Positions 48,081-59,900 of a stretch of 64,000 bases of DNA are shown here, piece after piece. The position numbers were made by a program, and so were the translations under genes. This DNA comes from Pristionchus mayeri (lineage: Eukaryota; Nematoda; Chromadorea; Rhabditida; Neodiplogasteridae). Below the pieces are notes generated by a model. The model made no database searches. It worked only from the letters and a program-made list of their open reading frames with translations, and was not told where the DNA came from. Each line of letters opens with the position of its first letter. Position 1 is the first letter of the stretch. The DNA lies in the NCBI GenBank assembly GCA_036245805.1, contig BTRK01000004.1, positions 6,634,001-6,698,000 on the forward strand. The letters are read 5' to 3'.

Positions 48081-49043
48081 TTTCTACCTAAATAATTGAA
48101 ATGCTCGGCAAAGTAAACATAACGATCAATTAAAACGACAAGGATTGCGCTCGAAACTTCACGAATCAACCTTCGAAGGGCCCCTGCTTTCGATTCGAAC
48201 CTTCTAGCTTCGCCCCGCCCACTTGATAAACCGAGTAAGTATCTGTATTGCAAAGTGAGTTTTCTTTCGAATTTTTAAAATATTATTTATTCAGTTAATT
48301 TTGCAAATTGCTCTACTTTAGTCCTTATATATTCAAGCCAGTCTTCGCCAATGAATAATAAATTTATGTGCGCAGTAATTTGTAGAATTTTACGAAAATG
48401 ATTACGGTAATTAAAGGAAGATAGACTTTGTCGGAATAAACGGAAACAAACAAATGTGAAAAAAATCTCCAGTGAACGGAAAAACAATCAAAACTTGAAA
48501 GCAGTGGAATGTTCAATATGGATGCCAGAATCTATTTTAATTTACGCCAACTGCCGATCCGCGAAATATCGAATTTCAGAATTTGAAATTGACAAAATCT
48601 CATTTTATCTGATATCGTAATCCCAAATCGTCTTAAAATTCCGAAAGACTCGAGTAAGTGAAAAAAGGACGAAGTATCATACTTTGAAAGTATAAAAAGG
48701 GTACTCACTTTCGTACTAGACAAGATGGCGGTGCGCATGCGCATGAATGCATAGTTAGACATGACGATTGTCACCGATATGTATTGATTTAAATTCATGT
48801 TTCCGAGAGCATATCAACTTTCAAGAACATCAGGAAGAGAAGAGAGTACACATTCCATCCCCCAACCCCCCCCCCCCCCCCCCTCCACACTCATGAGATA
48901 TCTGAAGTTTGAAACGCTTTGTAAAGTGCAACAAATTTTCAAATGTTCAATCGCTGATTGCTCTTCCCATCCCCAATCTTATTTCTCTCCACCATCGCTT
49001 CAAAAATTAAAAAAAAGTCCTATGCGCGCATTCTGAGATCGTT
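48081..49043. other. cct-8 upstream region
   Basis: A/T-rich sequence upstream of cct-8 with no supported coding exon. Contains a C-run of about 18 bases at 48866-48883. The cct-8 ATG is preceded on the - strand by a short pyrimidine tract ending in TAG, compatible with trans-splicing. Confidence 0.45.
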
Positions 49044-49810
49044 ATATGAGTAACTATCTGAGAGAACTAACTATAGGCCGTACAACGAAAAATCAAGTAC
49101 TGATTTTAAGATCTCCCTAGGGGTAACTTTTCACGTAGAGTTCGAAAATCGACCTTAGAAAGCCGTATCTCTGATCCCTCATTTCCAGTGTCGCGCTGTT
49201 GCCAGGTGGTCAGTTTTTGTAACTTTTGAACGGCTTATCCAAACCCCGTAAATGCATAGTAATTCTAAAGAAGAAAGATCGTAAGCATTTTCACTGCTGA
49301 AAGTGAAAAGCTAGCTCATCTGTGAAAACAGTTATGGTCATTTAAATATTCAAATTCGCCGGCCTGAAAAAGGTTCAGTAGCTGTGTACTTTTAACCATG
49401 ATTATTCGATTCTACGTTAAAAGTTACCCCTAGGTACATAAATGCAGGAAAAAAGAGAGGTGGTAAAGCAGATTTATGAATCGCGAAATATGAAAATGCG
49501 TGTATTCTGTGAAGATTTTCTATAGTTTTCAGTCGACCCACTGTGACTTCAAATCAGTTTTGAGCATTTTATGACTATTTTATCCCAGTGGAAATAAATG
49601 AAGCTGAAAAACACCGAATTTGGCGCTTTTTCGAAAATCCGATTTTCTTCACATCGAAATTTCCCAACTTTATGCCCAGCCAACTTTCCATTTTAAACCG
49701 GAATCCTGCATGTGCTCTGCACATCTTCCAGTATGCCTCGACATTAGCAAGAAAAATAACTAGTGAGGCTGGCAACGTATCAGTAAGTCATGATTATTAT
49801 TGCTTGAAAA
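49044..49810 (+). repeat. Outer inverted-repeat arm, left
   Basis: Inverted copy of 55132-55908. Contains one long shared reading-frame shadow (EAEKHRIWRFFENP) seen in both arms, which is a consequence of the duplication and not evidence of a gene. Confidence 0.85.
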
Positions 49811-51423
49811 TGGTTGACGAGAACGAACAATTTTGATAAAGTGGGTATTTACAAAGTTCGCGAAGACTGAGGAACAAACTCATGTAATTATAAACTCTCC
49901 CAACTTAAAGAAGGTGTAACAAGAATAATATCGCGATTTTTCGCTTTTTTCCGTCCATTTATTGTCCTGGTCGATTGTTCTTGTTATTCGTGGTCATTTC
50001 TATTTCGAATATTTCTTGGCAACCGTCTGAATCGTAGTAACTCATTTTTGACGAGTACAAACCCTTGAAATATACGGATCGCATACTTCGAATTCGCAGT
50101 GTTCATCCGCAAACCGTGTCACGTGTTTTTATCCTTGTAATCTTCATTGTTGCGTGATATTTCGCTTCAATGCACTTGTATTATTGCTTTAGAATTTACT
50201 TGGAGTAATACATTCGATCAAGAGGCGTATATTTCCACTTAGCAGCGCGTATTCCTTCCCCGATGCTCGCGATTTGTCCTCTCTTCTCTTTCGTGGCGTT
50301 TCTTTACTGTTTCCATGTTCCTCCATTGTTTGTGATAAATTGACGTTTTATTTTATGAGCCCATTGAGATTCCAGCCCTCGGGCGTCAATAGGACGGGAT
50401 TCCAGCGACGGTGCTGCCGATAAGGTACCGATTGTTAATTTGATTTGGATTTTTAACTATTGTAACCTCACTACAGTCCTGTTGGTTTCCCATGTGAACA
50501 CGTTGCGCTCCGAGTAACCCCCAGTAACCCCCACTGACCCCACGGGTCTAGCACGTTCATTTTTGAGAGAATCGTGCTTAAATTGGTTTTGTTGTGTTCT
50601 GCATGCAATTCTGCATCGAATCATATTCAATTTGTACTATTAAAAGTTGAAATATTTCGGGAAATTAATTTTGAAGTTGTCGAAAAGAAAAAAATCACTT
50701 CCCGGTTCACAATACGGTACTCAAGAAAAATCAGTTCGCGGTTCGCGTTTTGGCAACTTGCAAGCTGGCTACGTGGATTAACTTCGATTTTTGCTTTCAA
50801 TGCGTATCTTCGCTGTTTTATTAATTATTGTCTACTTATTGCCGTCTCAGAACATTGGCGACTCGTACTGCAAGCTGATCCAAGGCGGACATCGACTGGA
50901 GTAATCTGTCAGATGAGTGATTTTCCCATATTTATATTTCCTTTGAACGGTTCAGTAAAGGCTTGTGCTGAAGGTTGTAGGTGACCGATGCCTTCTTTAT
51001 CGATCGAGGAACAATGGAACAGGAATACAACACGGTTCTTCTTCAACTGGACAACAATCAGATGAGTAATTTTGTACAATTAATTTACACAATGATTGCC
51101 TAGTTATCATCTGTCTCTTGAGAGTTTCTAGCTGTTTCTAGCATTAACATCTCTTACGGATCAGTATTGACACATTACAAACGAGAGGAGAGGGAGGAAA
51201 CAGGAGAGGGGAAGGAATATTGGTTAGCATTTTCTACTCAGGAATTTTCTATCGATTTAAATTGAACTGCCTTTTGCTCAGTTCCTATATTCTTGGAAAT
51301 CGCACTGAGGAGGTTGCGGAGTTAGTGAAGCAGTTATGTGAAGAAGAGAGGGATTCAGATGAAACTGGACAACAATCAGATGGGTAATTTTGTACAATTA
51401 ATTTACACAATAAATTATTATAG

Positions 51424-51612
51424 TTAATTGTTATACTTCCATTTATCAATAATGGGGCCTCCTTTAACTTTATGAATTAATGTCATATTCTTCTTAACGT
51501 GGTTAATATACTTCCTACAAATGTCTTTACTAAGGATATGGGTCCAGTAGTGTAGGATAGAAGTCTTCAAATCAGATAGGCTCTTGGGCTTGCGATTCGT
51601 CCTTACCCAGTC
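51424..51612 (-). pseudogene. Antisense copy of the transposase C-terminus in the left arm
   Basis: Encodes WVRTNRKPKSLSDLK through to KGGPIIDKWKYNN, differing from the functional copy at one residue (LIHK against LVHK). It is open but lacks the catalytic core. It exists because the left arm is an inverted copy of the right. Confidence 0.9.
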
Positions 51613-51788
51613 CTTACCCAAATTGAACTGCCTTTTGCTCAGTTCCTATATTCTTGGAAATCGCACTGAGGAGGTTGCGGAGTTAGTGAAGCAGTTATGT
51701 GAAGAAGAGAGGGATTCAGATGAAGAGCTCGAGACAGAGCAGGATGAAAGTTGGAACTTGGTTTCAAGAATGAAAACACTCACTTTAG

Positions 51789-52725
51789 ATTATTGACGAG
51801 TTGAAGGAGGAGTACGGAATCCCCATCACCCGATATGTCCTAAGGAGGTTGATGGAGATGAAGGGAGTGAAAACATACTCTGAAAAGTGAACATTTCGAT
51901 ATGATTATATTCTGCACCAAGATATTAATGATCAATAGAATATTCGTAGAAAAGTCCCGACCATCAATCCAACCCAAATGCAAAAGCGATACAAATATGT
52001 CGATGATCTCATGGCCTCTAATGAAACTTTCGCCAATTGGGTAATAGTTAGGTCTTCTATATACTTTATTAGTAAAAATACTTTTAGATTTGGAGTGACG
52101 AATGTACTGTACAGTTGGGCGGAAATCGTCGATTCATTCGTTCATCAAATCAGTATGATAAAAGAAGATTTACTAGCATTCATAAGTTCCCTAAAAAGGT
52201 ACGCTACAAAATTATTAGAAATAGTAAAGTAAATCTATTTTGCAGTATATGATTTGGGGAGCCATCACTTGGGATGGAGCAGGCCCTCTTGCATTCATTG
52301 AGCCGGGAGAGACTCTAAACGGACCGGCATATATGGGAATAATGAAGGATTTCTTGCTCCCATTCATTGACAACTGGAGAGGAAGGAGCGAGGCTGTCTA
52401 TCAACAGGATAGAGCTCCATGTCACGTTGCGAAAACATCACAAGCTCAATTTGCCAATTGGGGGATCACGTTGGCTCCGTGGGCTCCGTCCTCTCCAGAC
52501 ATGAATCCCATCGAGTATATTTGGAGGGATTTGAAGATCTGGGTAAGGACGAATCGCAAGCCCAAGAGCCTATCTGATTTGAAGACTTCTATCCTACACT
52601 ACTGGACCCATATCCTTAGTAAAGACATTTGTAGGAAGTATATTAACCACGTTAAGAAGAATATGACATTAGTTCATAAAGTTAAAGGAGGCCCCATTAT
52701 TGATAAATGGAAGTATAACAATTAA
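51789..52725 (+). CDS. Tc1-type DD34E transposase, multi-exon, N-terminus unresolved
   Basis: Exons 51789-51886, 51950-52040, 52088-52198 and 52246-52725 join in frame over introns of 47-63 bases. The first exon encodes a helix-turn-helix-like segment (ELKEEYGIPITRYVLRRL). The catalytic triad is complete: Asp in IWSDECTVQ, Asp in YQQDRAPCH, and Glu in DMNPIEYIW, with 34 residues between the last two. WGAITWDG and the linker PKSLSDLK are also typical. The N-terminal DNA-binding part is uncertain: a frame with ILGNRTEEVAELVKQL upstream may contribute but I cannot join it with a normal-sized intron. The 3' quarter of the gene lies inside the right arm. Confidence 0.8.
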
Positions 52726-53847
52726 CTATAATAATTTATTGTGTAAATTAATTGTACAAAATTACTCATCTGATTGTTGTCCAGTTTCATCTGAATCCCT
52801 CTCTTCTTCACATAACTGCTTCACTAACTCCGCAACCTCCTCAGTGCGATTTCCAAGAATATAGGAACTGAGCAAAAGGCAGTTCAATTTCAATCGAGAG
52901 AAAATTCCTGAGTAGAAAATGCTAACCAATATTCCTTCCCCTCTCCTGTTTCCTCCCTCTCCTCTCGTTTGTAATGTGTCAATACTGATCCGTAAGAGAT
53001 GTTAATGCTAGAAACAGCTAGAAACTCTCAAGAGACAGATGATAACTAGGCAATCATTGTGTAAATTAATTGTACAAAATTACTCATCTGATTGTTGTCC
53101 AGTTGAAGAAGAACCGTGTTGTATTCCTGTTCCATTGTTCCTCGATCGATAAAGAAGGCATCGGTCACCTACAACCTTCAGCACAAGCCTTTACTGAACC
53201 GTTCAAAGGAAATATAAATATGGGAAAATCACTCATCTGACAGATTACTCCAGTCGATGTCCGCCTTGGATCAGCTTGCAGTACGAGTCGCCAATGTTCT
53301 GAGACGGCAATAAGTAGACAATAATTAATAAAACAGCGAAGATACGCATTGAAAGCAAAAATCGAAGTTAATCCACGTAGCCAGCTGGCAAGTTGCCAAA
53401 ACGCGAACCCCGAACTGATTTTTCTTGAGTACCGTATTGTGAACCGGGAAGTGATTTTTTTCTTTTCGACAACTTCAAAATTAATTTCCCGAAATATTTC
53501 AACTTTTAATAGTACAAATTGAATATGATTCGATGCAGAATTGCATGCAGAACACAACAAAACCAATTTAAGCACGATTCTCTCAAAAATGAACGTGCTA
53601 GACCCGTGGGGTCAGTGGGGGTTACTGGGGGTTACTCGGAGCGCAACGTGTTCACATGGGAAACCAACAGGACTGTAGTCGACTATATATCATTTCCCAT
53701 GCTTGGTTCTTGTTTAAACACGGTCATATGATCAATAAAGTAGGGTAGAATGATTATCAATGCGAATTATGCTGTTGACACCGAAATAATTTATATAATT
53801 TATACACGAGTTTGTCGGTTCGTGGCGTAAATCGCCCCCGGTTCCAG

Positions 53848-53946
53848 GAGTCTGCGAAGAACAGTGATGGGTCGCTCAATATCTTCGTGTGGGACTGCGC
53901 CATTCCCAGCATGAAGGACACCCTCTGGGAGGGAGGACTGTACAGA
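53848..53946 (+). pseudogene. Captured exon of a UBC-9-like SUMO-conjugating enzyme
   Basis: Thirty-three open codons, bounded by a CCAG acceptor and a GTAAGC donor, encode [20 protein letters not shown] and TLWEGGLYR. This corresponds to the second beta-sheet region of UBC9 (family form: KN-DG-(T/L)N, WECAIPG, WEGGL(F/Y)). I searched the flanking sequence for the following exon (normally RMLF.DD.P..PPKC) and for the catalytic Cys exon and saw neither. It sits inside the outer inverted-repeat element, 0.17 kb from the end of the Tc1 insertion. It is most simply read as a gene fragment carried by the element, not a functional gene. Confidence 0.75.
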
Positions 53947-54630
53947 GTAAGCTAATTTTATTTATCCGCTTATTTATGTATAACTAGCCCGATTACGACC
54001 TCTATTTTGGCGGGGGCTGCAGTGCTAGCGGAGTAGGTTTTGTAATCTAGTGGAGAAGGTTTCTTACGTGCACTCTCTTTCATTCTCCCGACCGATTTCG
54101 CATTCCGGTCAGACACGAACACTGTGCTAGCTCCAAGTTGGATATATTTATCCGTATTGCTTATCGAAGAAAGTGAATTCCTTTGGCAGCTTGACCCTGC
54201 TTTCACAACTATCCTCTTTCAGGGTATTCAAGGCCGTAGGATGATGCTGTGTATCGAGAATCGCTTCAAGATTCTCCGCATAACCGCGCTTTTCTAGCAG
54301 GTATCTCATTTGGAATTATCTCCCGAAGTTAAGCTACAAATTCAGCTCGTGTCGGAAGAAGAGCTAATGAAAACATGGAATTGGTGAAGAGGAAGTACGA
54401 CCACACGCACACTTGATCGAACTTCTTGACTTGTTGTTGTTTAACCTTTTTGTTGTCTTTTATTTGTTGAATACTCAAGTTGTTCTTGTATGAATGTTAT
54501 AGCCAGTGATAAAGCAAAAAATCAACTCTTTTTTTGGAATGGAGGAGCACGAGATACAATAGTTTTAACGGTAATCCAGAGGGGGACTTTTCCCGTTTGA
54601 TTGGTAGTCCCCCCTCGACCATGGCCAATC

Positions 54631-54699
54631 GAGGGTATAGCTCAGTGGGTAACGCCGGAGCTCTCAATACAAACGACGGCGGTTCGAGTCTAGCTCCAT
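54631..54699 (+). tRNA. tRNA-like sequence (probable tRNA pseudogene or SINE head)
   Basis: A perfect A box (TAGCTCAGTGGG, 54638-54649) and a B box (GGTTCGAGTCT, 54681-54691) are spaced as in a tRNA gene. The acceptor ends pair poorly and the D loop is too long, so a functional cloverleaf is doubtful. Located in the outer inverted-repeat element. A short inverted repeat (GATTGGTAG / CTACCAATC) flanks it, suggesting it was mobilised. Confidence 0.45.
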
Positions 54700-55131
54700 G
54701 CAATTATTGTTGCTGCTTTTTCTGATACTACCAATCGATGGCTCGAGATACAGTACCCCTGATTTCGCCTGCGCTAAGGCCCAAACTTCTCCTCTCTGTA
54801 TCTCAAGGTAATCTGTGACACCTCGGATAAAGTGATTTCTGATCGGGTTTCTGTTCTCTACAACATCTACAGAACCACATACGAAATTATTTTTTCGTGT
54901 TACTCCTTCTTTAAAAACGGATGTAATATAACACGTCCAATCAATTGAAAAATTGGTAAAATTTTAGTCAATGGAATACAAAAATATATAAAATAATGCA
55001 AAGTGTATTTTAAACACCAATAATCGACTTAATCCGTATGAGAAAGTGATAAATTGTTAAAATATCAATCTTTCAAACCAATCTTTTCGCAAATTATTAA
55101 ATTTTTATATTCATTCCTTCTCAAAAACAAG

Positions 55132-55908
55132 TTTTCAAGCAATAATAATCATGACTTACTGATACGTTGACAGCCTCACTAGTTATTTTTCTTGCTAATG
55201 TCGAGGCATACTGGAAGATGTGCAGAGCAAATGCAGGATTCCGGTTTAAAATGGAAAGTTGGCTGGGCATAAAGTTGGGAAATTTCGATGTGAAGAAAAT
55301 CGGATTTTCGAAAAAGCGCCAAATTCGGTGTTTTTCAGCTTCATTTATTTCCACTGGGATAAAATAGTCATAAAATGCTCAAAACTGATTTGAGGTCACA
55401 GTGGATCGACTGAAAACTATAGAAAATCTTCACAGAATACACGCATTTTCATATTTCGCGATTCATAAATCTGCTTTACCACCTCTCTTTTTTCCTGCAA
55501 TTATGTACCTAGGGGTAACTTTTAACGTAGAATCGAATAATCATGGTTAAAAGTACACAGCTATTGAACCTTTTTCAGGCCGGCGAATTTGAATATTTAA
55601 ATGACCATAACTGTTTTCACAGATCAGCTAGCTTTTCACTTTCAGCAGTGAAAATGCTTACGATCTTTCTTCTTTAGAATTACTATGCATTTACGGGGTT
55701 TGGATAAGCCGTTCAAAAGTTACAAAAACTGACCACCTGGCAACAGCGCGACACTGGAAATGAGGGGTCAGAGATACGGCTTTCTAAGGTCGATTTTCGA
55801 ACTCTACGTGAAAAGTTACCCCGAGGGAGATCTTAAAATCAGCACCTGATTTTTCGTTGTACGGCATGTAGGTGATATTGCTCGGTTGTCTCAGATAGTC
55901 ACTCATAT
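55132..55908 (-). repeat. Outer inverted-repeat arm, right
   Basis: Inverted copy of 49044-49810; slightly longer because of a small insertion near its outer end (about 55868-55890). Confidence 0.85.
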
Positions 55909-56885
55909 GAATCATTCGAAAATGTCCGGATTCTCAATCACTACTCATTCACTTTTCGATGTCTGCAAATTACAGCTAAAGCAAACTTCATTCTTCGGAG
56001 TCAACCTCGAACTAACGGTGCACCAGTACTATCAGCTCCGCTCTTCCCCTAACTCTTTCATCCTCCATGGATTATGGAGAGACCTCACATTGTGCAATTC
56101 ATCTCGCGTCTTGCATGTTTCTATAACACAAGCACATCCAGAGGGGTGCAAGAACTAGTGTGAGAGCAATGGCGAGAGTGCGGGCGAACAGCTCAGAGAA
56201 GCAGAGACGCACCCAAGGGGTCATATTGATAGAAAGTGTAATTTTTGAGTAACTAATCTGCTAACATTAATCTTATTTCCATCCGAACTGCCTTGTTCCG
56301 AGTTAATTTTCAGTATTCACGTTGGAATATTATTCCAGCCAGTTGCTCATTCGCACTTCCACATACATCCCGCGTCAGTTGTTCCCCCTTTTTCTCTCGT
56401 TCTCTGCCAGTATCAGATCTGCTAGCACGCTCGGCATTCAACGAAATCGCCCTAATCTTATCTGCTCCTCTCTAATCTGGCGTTCTCTCGCCGTTCTCTA
56501 CTCGTCGATCACTATCGCTTCCCCTATCTCAGCGTGATTTACGAACTTCTCCCCCTGCCCCGTCCCATAAAAATAGGCGCACTCCCCCCCCCCCCCCCCC
56601 CTATGTTGCATCGATCTGCACTATTCTTTGTATCCGAAATATCCGCGTCTTTCTTTATCGATTTCGTTTCGCCTTTCAAGCGGCAATACGAGACATAGTA
56701 TGTAGCGAATTGGGTGGCGAGGATGGCTCTTACTCATCCGCACTTGTTTACTTCCTCTCGCGAGTACCCGACGCACTCTATATTTTCCGCTACTAGCGAG
56801 TAGTTTTCGCATCTTCTTGAAATCGGACTAGGTAGTAGGCGTAGCGGGTTCGCTGTCTTGTCGTGAATAGTCAATCCTATTCAGG
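55909..56885. other. Upstream region of kynureninase
   Basis: About 1 kb without supported exons, containing a C-run of about 17 bases near 56585. Probably holds the kynureninase promoter. Confidence 0.45.
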
Positions 56886-56968
56886 GGCACTAGTTCGGAT
56901 GAGAACTATGACGTCATGCCGCCTTTGATATACCAAAGGCGGCATGACGTCATATTTCTCATCCGAAC
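56886..56968. repeat. Palindromic MITE, family M1, full copy abutting kynureninase
   Basis: A near-perfect 80-base palindrome (CGGATGAGAACTATGACGTC and complement). It is flanked by a 12-base direct repeat ATCCTATTCAGG at 56874-56885 and 56969-56980, so its insertion duplicated the CTATTCAG acceptor just before the start codon. Confidence 0.88.
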
Positions 56969-56980
56969 ATCCTATTCAGG

Positions 56981-59900
56981 ATGTCATCTGCTGCCTTCGA
57001 CGTGCAGGCTTGGCTGCAGGAGGAGGTCAACCATCTCGGTAGATCATTTCGTGATCCGCCTTTTCAATATATCGATCAGGTGTTCCCGATGCCTCGGACT
57101 CCTCTCTGGCCGCGCATCTCCTCGCCAAGGACCCGCTTGCTGATCTGAGGAACCAATTCGAGTACCCTAAAAACGCCACCCTTCCTGATGGTACATTTTA
57201 TTGGATTACTGTAGTGATCTATCTTCACTATTCTGTAATCTTTGATCTTCAGTCGATCAATCTCTCGTCGATCCCTCAGCCGATTCGATCTATCTCTGCG
57301 GCAACTCACTTGGTCTCATGCCCAAGGCGACTCGTCGCATCATGAACGAACAGCTGGACAAATGGGCTCAAGTGTCAGTTTCACTTTTTATCATCTGTAA
57401 AGAGCCTCATCTTCAGACGAAGATGTACAAGATCCATACTGATGGTTGAGAGTGCATATTTTAGAAATGTAATAATATTTCATACAAATGAATCATACAA
57501 CATTTCAGCGGCGTCTTCGGGCATCTCTCGCAGCCGGTTCCCTGGGCGCATGGGGACGAATGCGTACGTTACTTCTGTAGACTCGTGGTAGTAGGTCGGA
57601 TGAGAATCACAGACAATCAAGTGTCGAAGCCCCTTGCATCTATGCAGTATTCTTATATTTCGGTGCACTGCAGGCAGTTGACGGCGTTGCTAAGCTCGTC
57701 GGAGCTGATCCCGTCGAGGTCACGCTCATGAACGGACTCACTGTCAACATCCACATCCTACTGGTGACCAAATATCACTCGTTTACCCACTCACGAGAAC
57801 GCAAGAAATAGCATGAGGGTATCCAAGAAACGGATGCCCTTCGATTCGATCTAACTGGTAGAACGCATACAATTTTTTTTCTCAGACCGCCTTCTACACG
57901 CCTACTGCTCAACGACACAAGATACTGCTGGAATCGCGCGCCTTCCCATCTGATCATTACGCCATCGAATCACAGATCCGTCTCAAGGGATTCGATCCGG
58001 CAACCAGCATGGTGAGCAGTTTGAGGAAGAAGACACTTCCTTGACAGCGTCTGCAACATTTCCCATGAAATTTCTCATCTAATTCAACGAAATATCTTGC
58101 ATCTCGTTTCTTGATTATCGAATCATTTTGCAGGTGTGCATGTCGCCTCGTGAGGGCGAGGAGACACTCCGCACTGAGGATATCGTGAAATACATAGAGG
58201 AAGAGGTAAACAACATCCATCTGCACTAGAATTGACTATACGTTTTCGCAGGAATAGTCCCTTCATTTTATACGTTCTGTCGATTGCTCAAACGTGCGAG
58301 AGAGTGTGCAAACTTAGGAGAGTCGGACAATTTTTTCCCGTTTTCGATGCGGCAATCTGTAAATCATGGGAGGAGGAGGAGGAGGGAGGAGCACGTCGCT
58401 GCAAAACCATGATCCCAATGTTGTTCTATCTCACAGGGTGACTCCATCGCGGTCGTCTTCTTCTCCGGCATTCAGTACTTTACCGGGCAGCTGTTCGACA
58501 TGGAAACGATCACACGAGCAGGGCAGGCCAAGGTACTAGTACAAGTCGTGTATATCCTCGACGATTATCTCAAAGAACTATAATATTGGAATATAAAAAT
58601 ATGTCCTACACCACGCCCAGTGCGCGTCTAGCGAGATTTCTAAACTTCGCGCACTTGATGCACGCACGTTGTTTTTTCAAGCGTTTCGTGTGCGAGTCTG
58701 ACTCCGCCCATATTTATGTGCACATCGTGCCTAAGTAGTAAATTGTTTCTTTCGGAACGTTTTAATAATACTATATCAGGACTGCTTCGTAGGCTGGGAT
58801 CTGGCGCACGCGTTCGCCAATGTCCCCCTCAAGCTGCATGAATGGAACGTCGATTTCGCCTGCTGGTGCTCGTACAAGGTACGGTAATGAAGAAGGAGTG
58901 ATCGATAACTGAGTTACAGTACGGTTGCACTGGCGCTGGAGGACTCGCTGGCGCTTTCGTCCACGAGAGGTATCCGATTGCATTTTCCTGAATCATAAGG
59001 AATCATGACATTTTGCTGGCATAACGCCCAAGAACATTCGTTCCGAGAGTCATTCGCTAGAGAGCATGTAAATGAGGGAGAGTTTTCTCTTTCTCTTCTC
59101 ACATTTCTCGTCGTCCTCGTGTAGAATGAGGTGCCGGATTCAGATGACACTAGGTCGGATGAGAACGATGACATCATGCCGCCTTTGATATATAAAAGGC
59201 GGCATGACGTCATAGTTGTTTTCAGATTCAAGGACGACAAGCGAGAGAGAATGCTGGGATGGTGGAGTCACAAGATGTCCACTCGATTCAACATGGATAA
59301 TGGTGAAGAGTCAGTTATCGATTGATTGTGCAACGTCGATTCTACAGTACTCGACCTGGACGAAGGCGCTGCCGGTTACCGTATCTCCAACCCTCCCGTG
59401 CATCTCGTAGTACCCGTTATCGGATTCCTCGAGGTATACGGTAGAAGGTGGCTGGGTGGTGATGGGGACATTCTAGACAGTCAAGGGGGTGGAAATGGAG
59501 GATCTCCGCAGACGAAGCTACAAGCTCACCGGGTATCTGGAGTATCTCATCGAGTGAGTGCTTGCTGTCGACACTTCTTCCATAATTGGCCCATCCCTGC
59601 ATCTGACACCTTTCCCACCTCTCCCCTCAACAAAACTAATCTAATCAGGAATTAGCAGGAAGACAGGGAGAAGATGTCACGGAACAGTAATAGATAAACA
59701 TAGATATTAGGGGGGCTTGAGAAGAAAAATATCGAAGAACTGGCCATGATCTCAGGGATAGGTAGTCCTAGCTGTAGTCGGCCTCACCTACATCACCTAC
59801 CGTAGTCGTCTCTTAGCGACTGTAATATCGCTTGACGTGGCTGCACCTTTACATTTTGCCATGCTCTCAACATGTTCATTCTCAGCCACTTCTTCGGAGC

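Larger units (their letters stand above)
50474..53675 (+). mobile_element. Tc1-family (DD34E) transposon with 1137-bp terminal inverted repeats
   Basis: Arms 50474-51610 and 52539-53675 have exactly the same length and are nearly identical. The termini start CAGTCCTGTTGG, and CAGT is typical of Tc1 elements. Flanking TA dinucleotides at 50472-50473 and 53676-53677 give the target duplication. Uniquely for this family, the arms extend into the gene: each arm contains the last 60-odd codons of the transposase, so the left arm carries an antisense copy (51424-51610). A 104-base block, 51260-51363, is also directly repeated at 51621-51724. The central 928 bases are single copy. Confidence 0.92.
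49044..55908. mobile_element. Nested composite inverted-repeat element (6.9 kb)
   Basis: Arms of about 770 bp (49044-49810 and 55132-55908) are inverted copies with only scattered differences. They begin ATATGAGT...ACTATCTGAG and both include the block GATCTCCCTAGGGGTAACTT. Between them lie about 2.1 kb of the outer element and a complete 3.2-kb Tc1-type element inserted at 50474. The non-Tc1 interior contains a UBC-9 exon-like fragment and a tRNA-like sequence. I find no transposase that belongs to the outer arms, so the outer unit is probably non-autonomous. No target-site duplication is obvious at its ends, so the exact limits are approximate. Confidence 0.8.

Noticed and set aside
50574..53575. 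Identical 136-codon frames at 50574-50984 (+) and 53165-53575 (-)
   Set aside because: Their identity is explained by the inverted arms of the Tc1-type element. No domain, and the arms are otherwise non-coding.
54220..54300. Second UBC-9 exon suggested by TTTCAG followed by a Gly-Ile-Gln codon series
   Set aside because: Only three residues agree with the family before the sequence diverges; judged coincidence.
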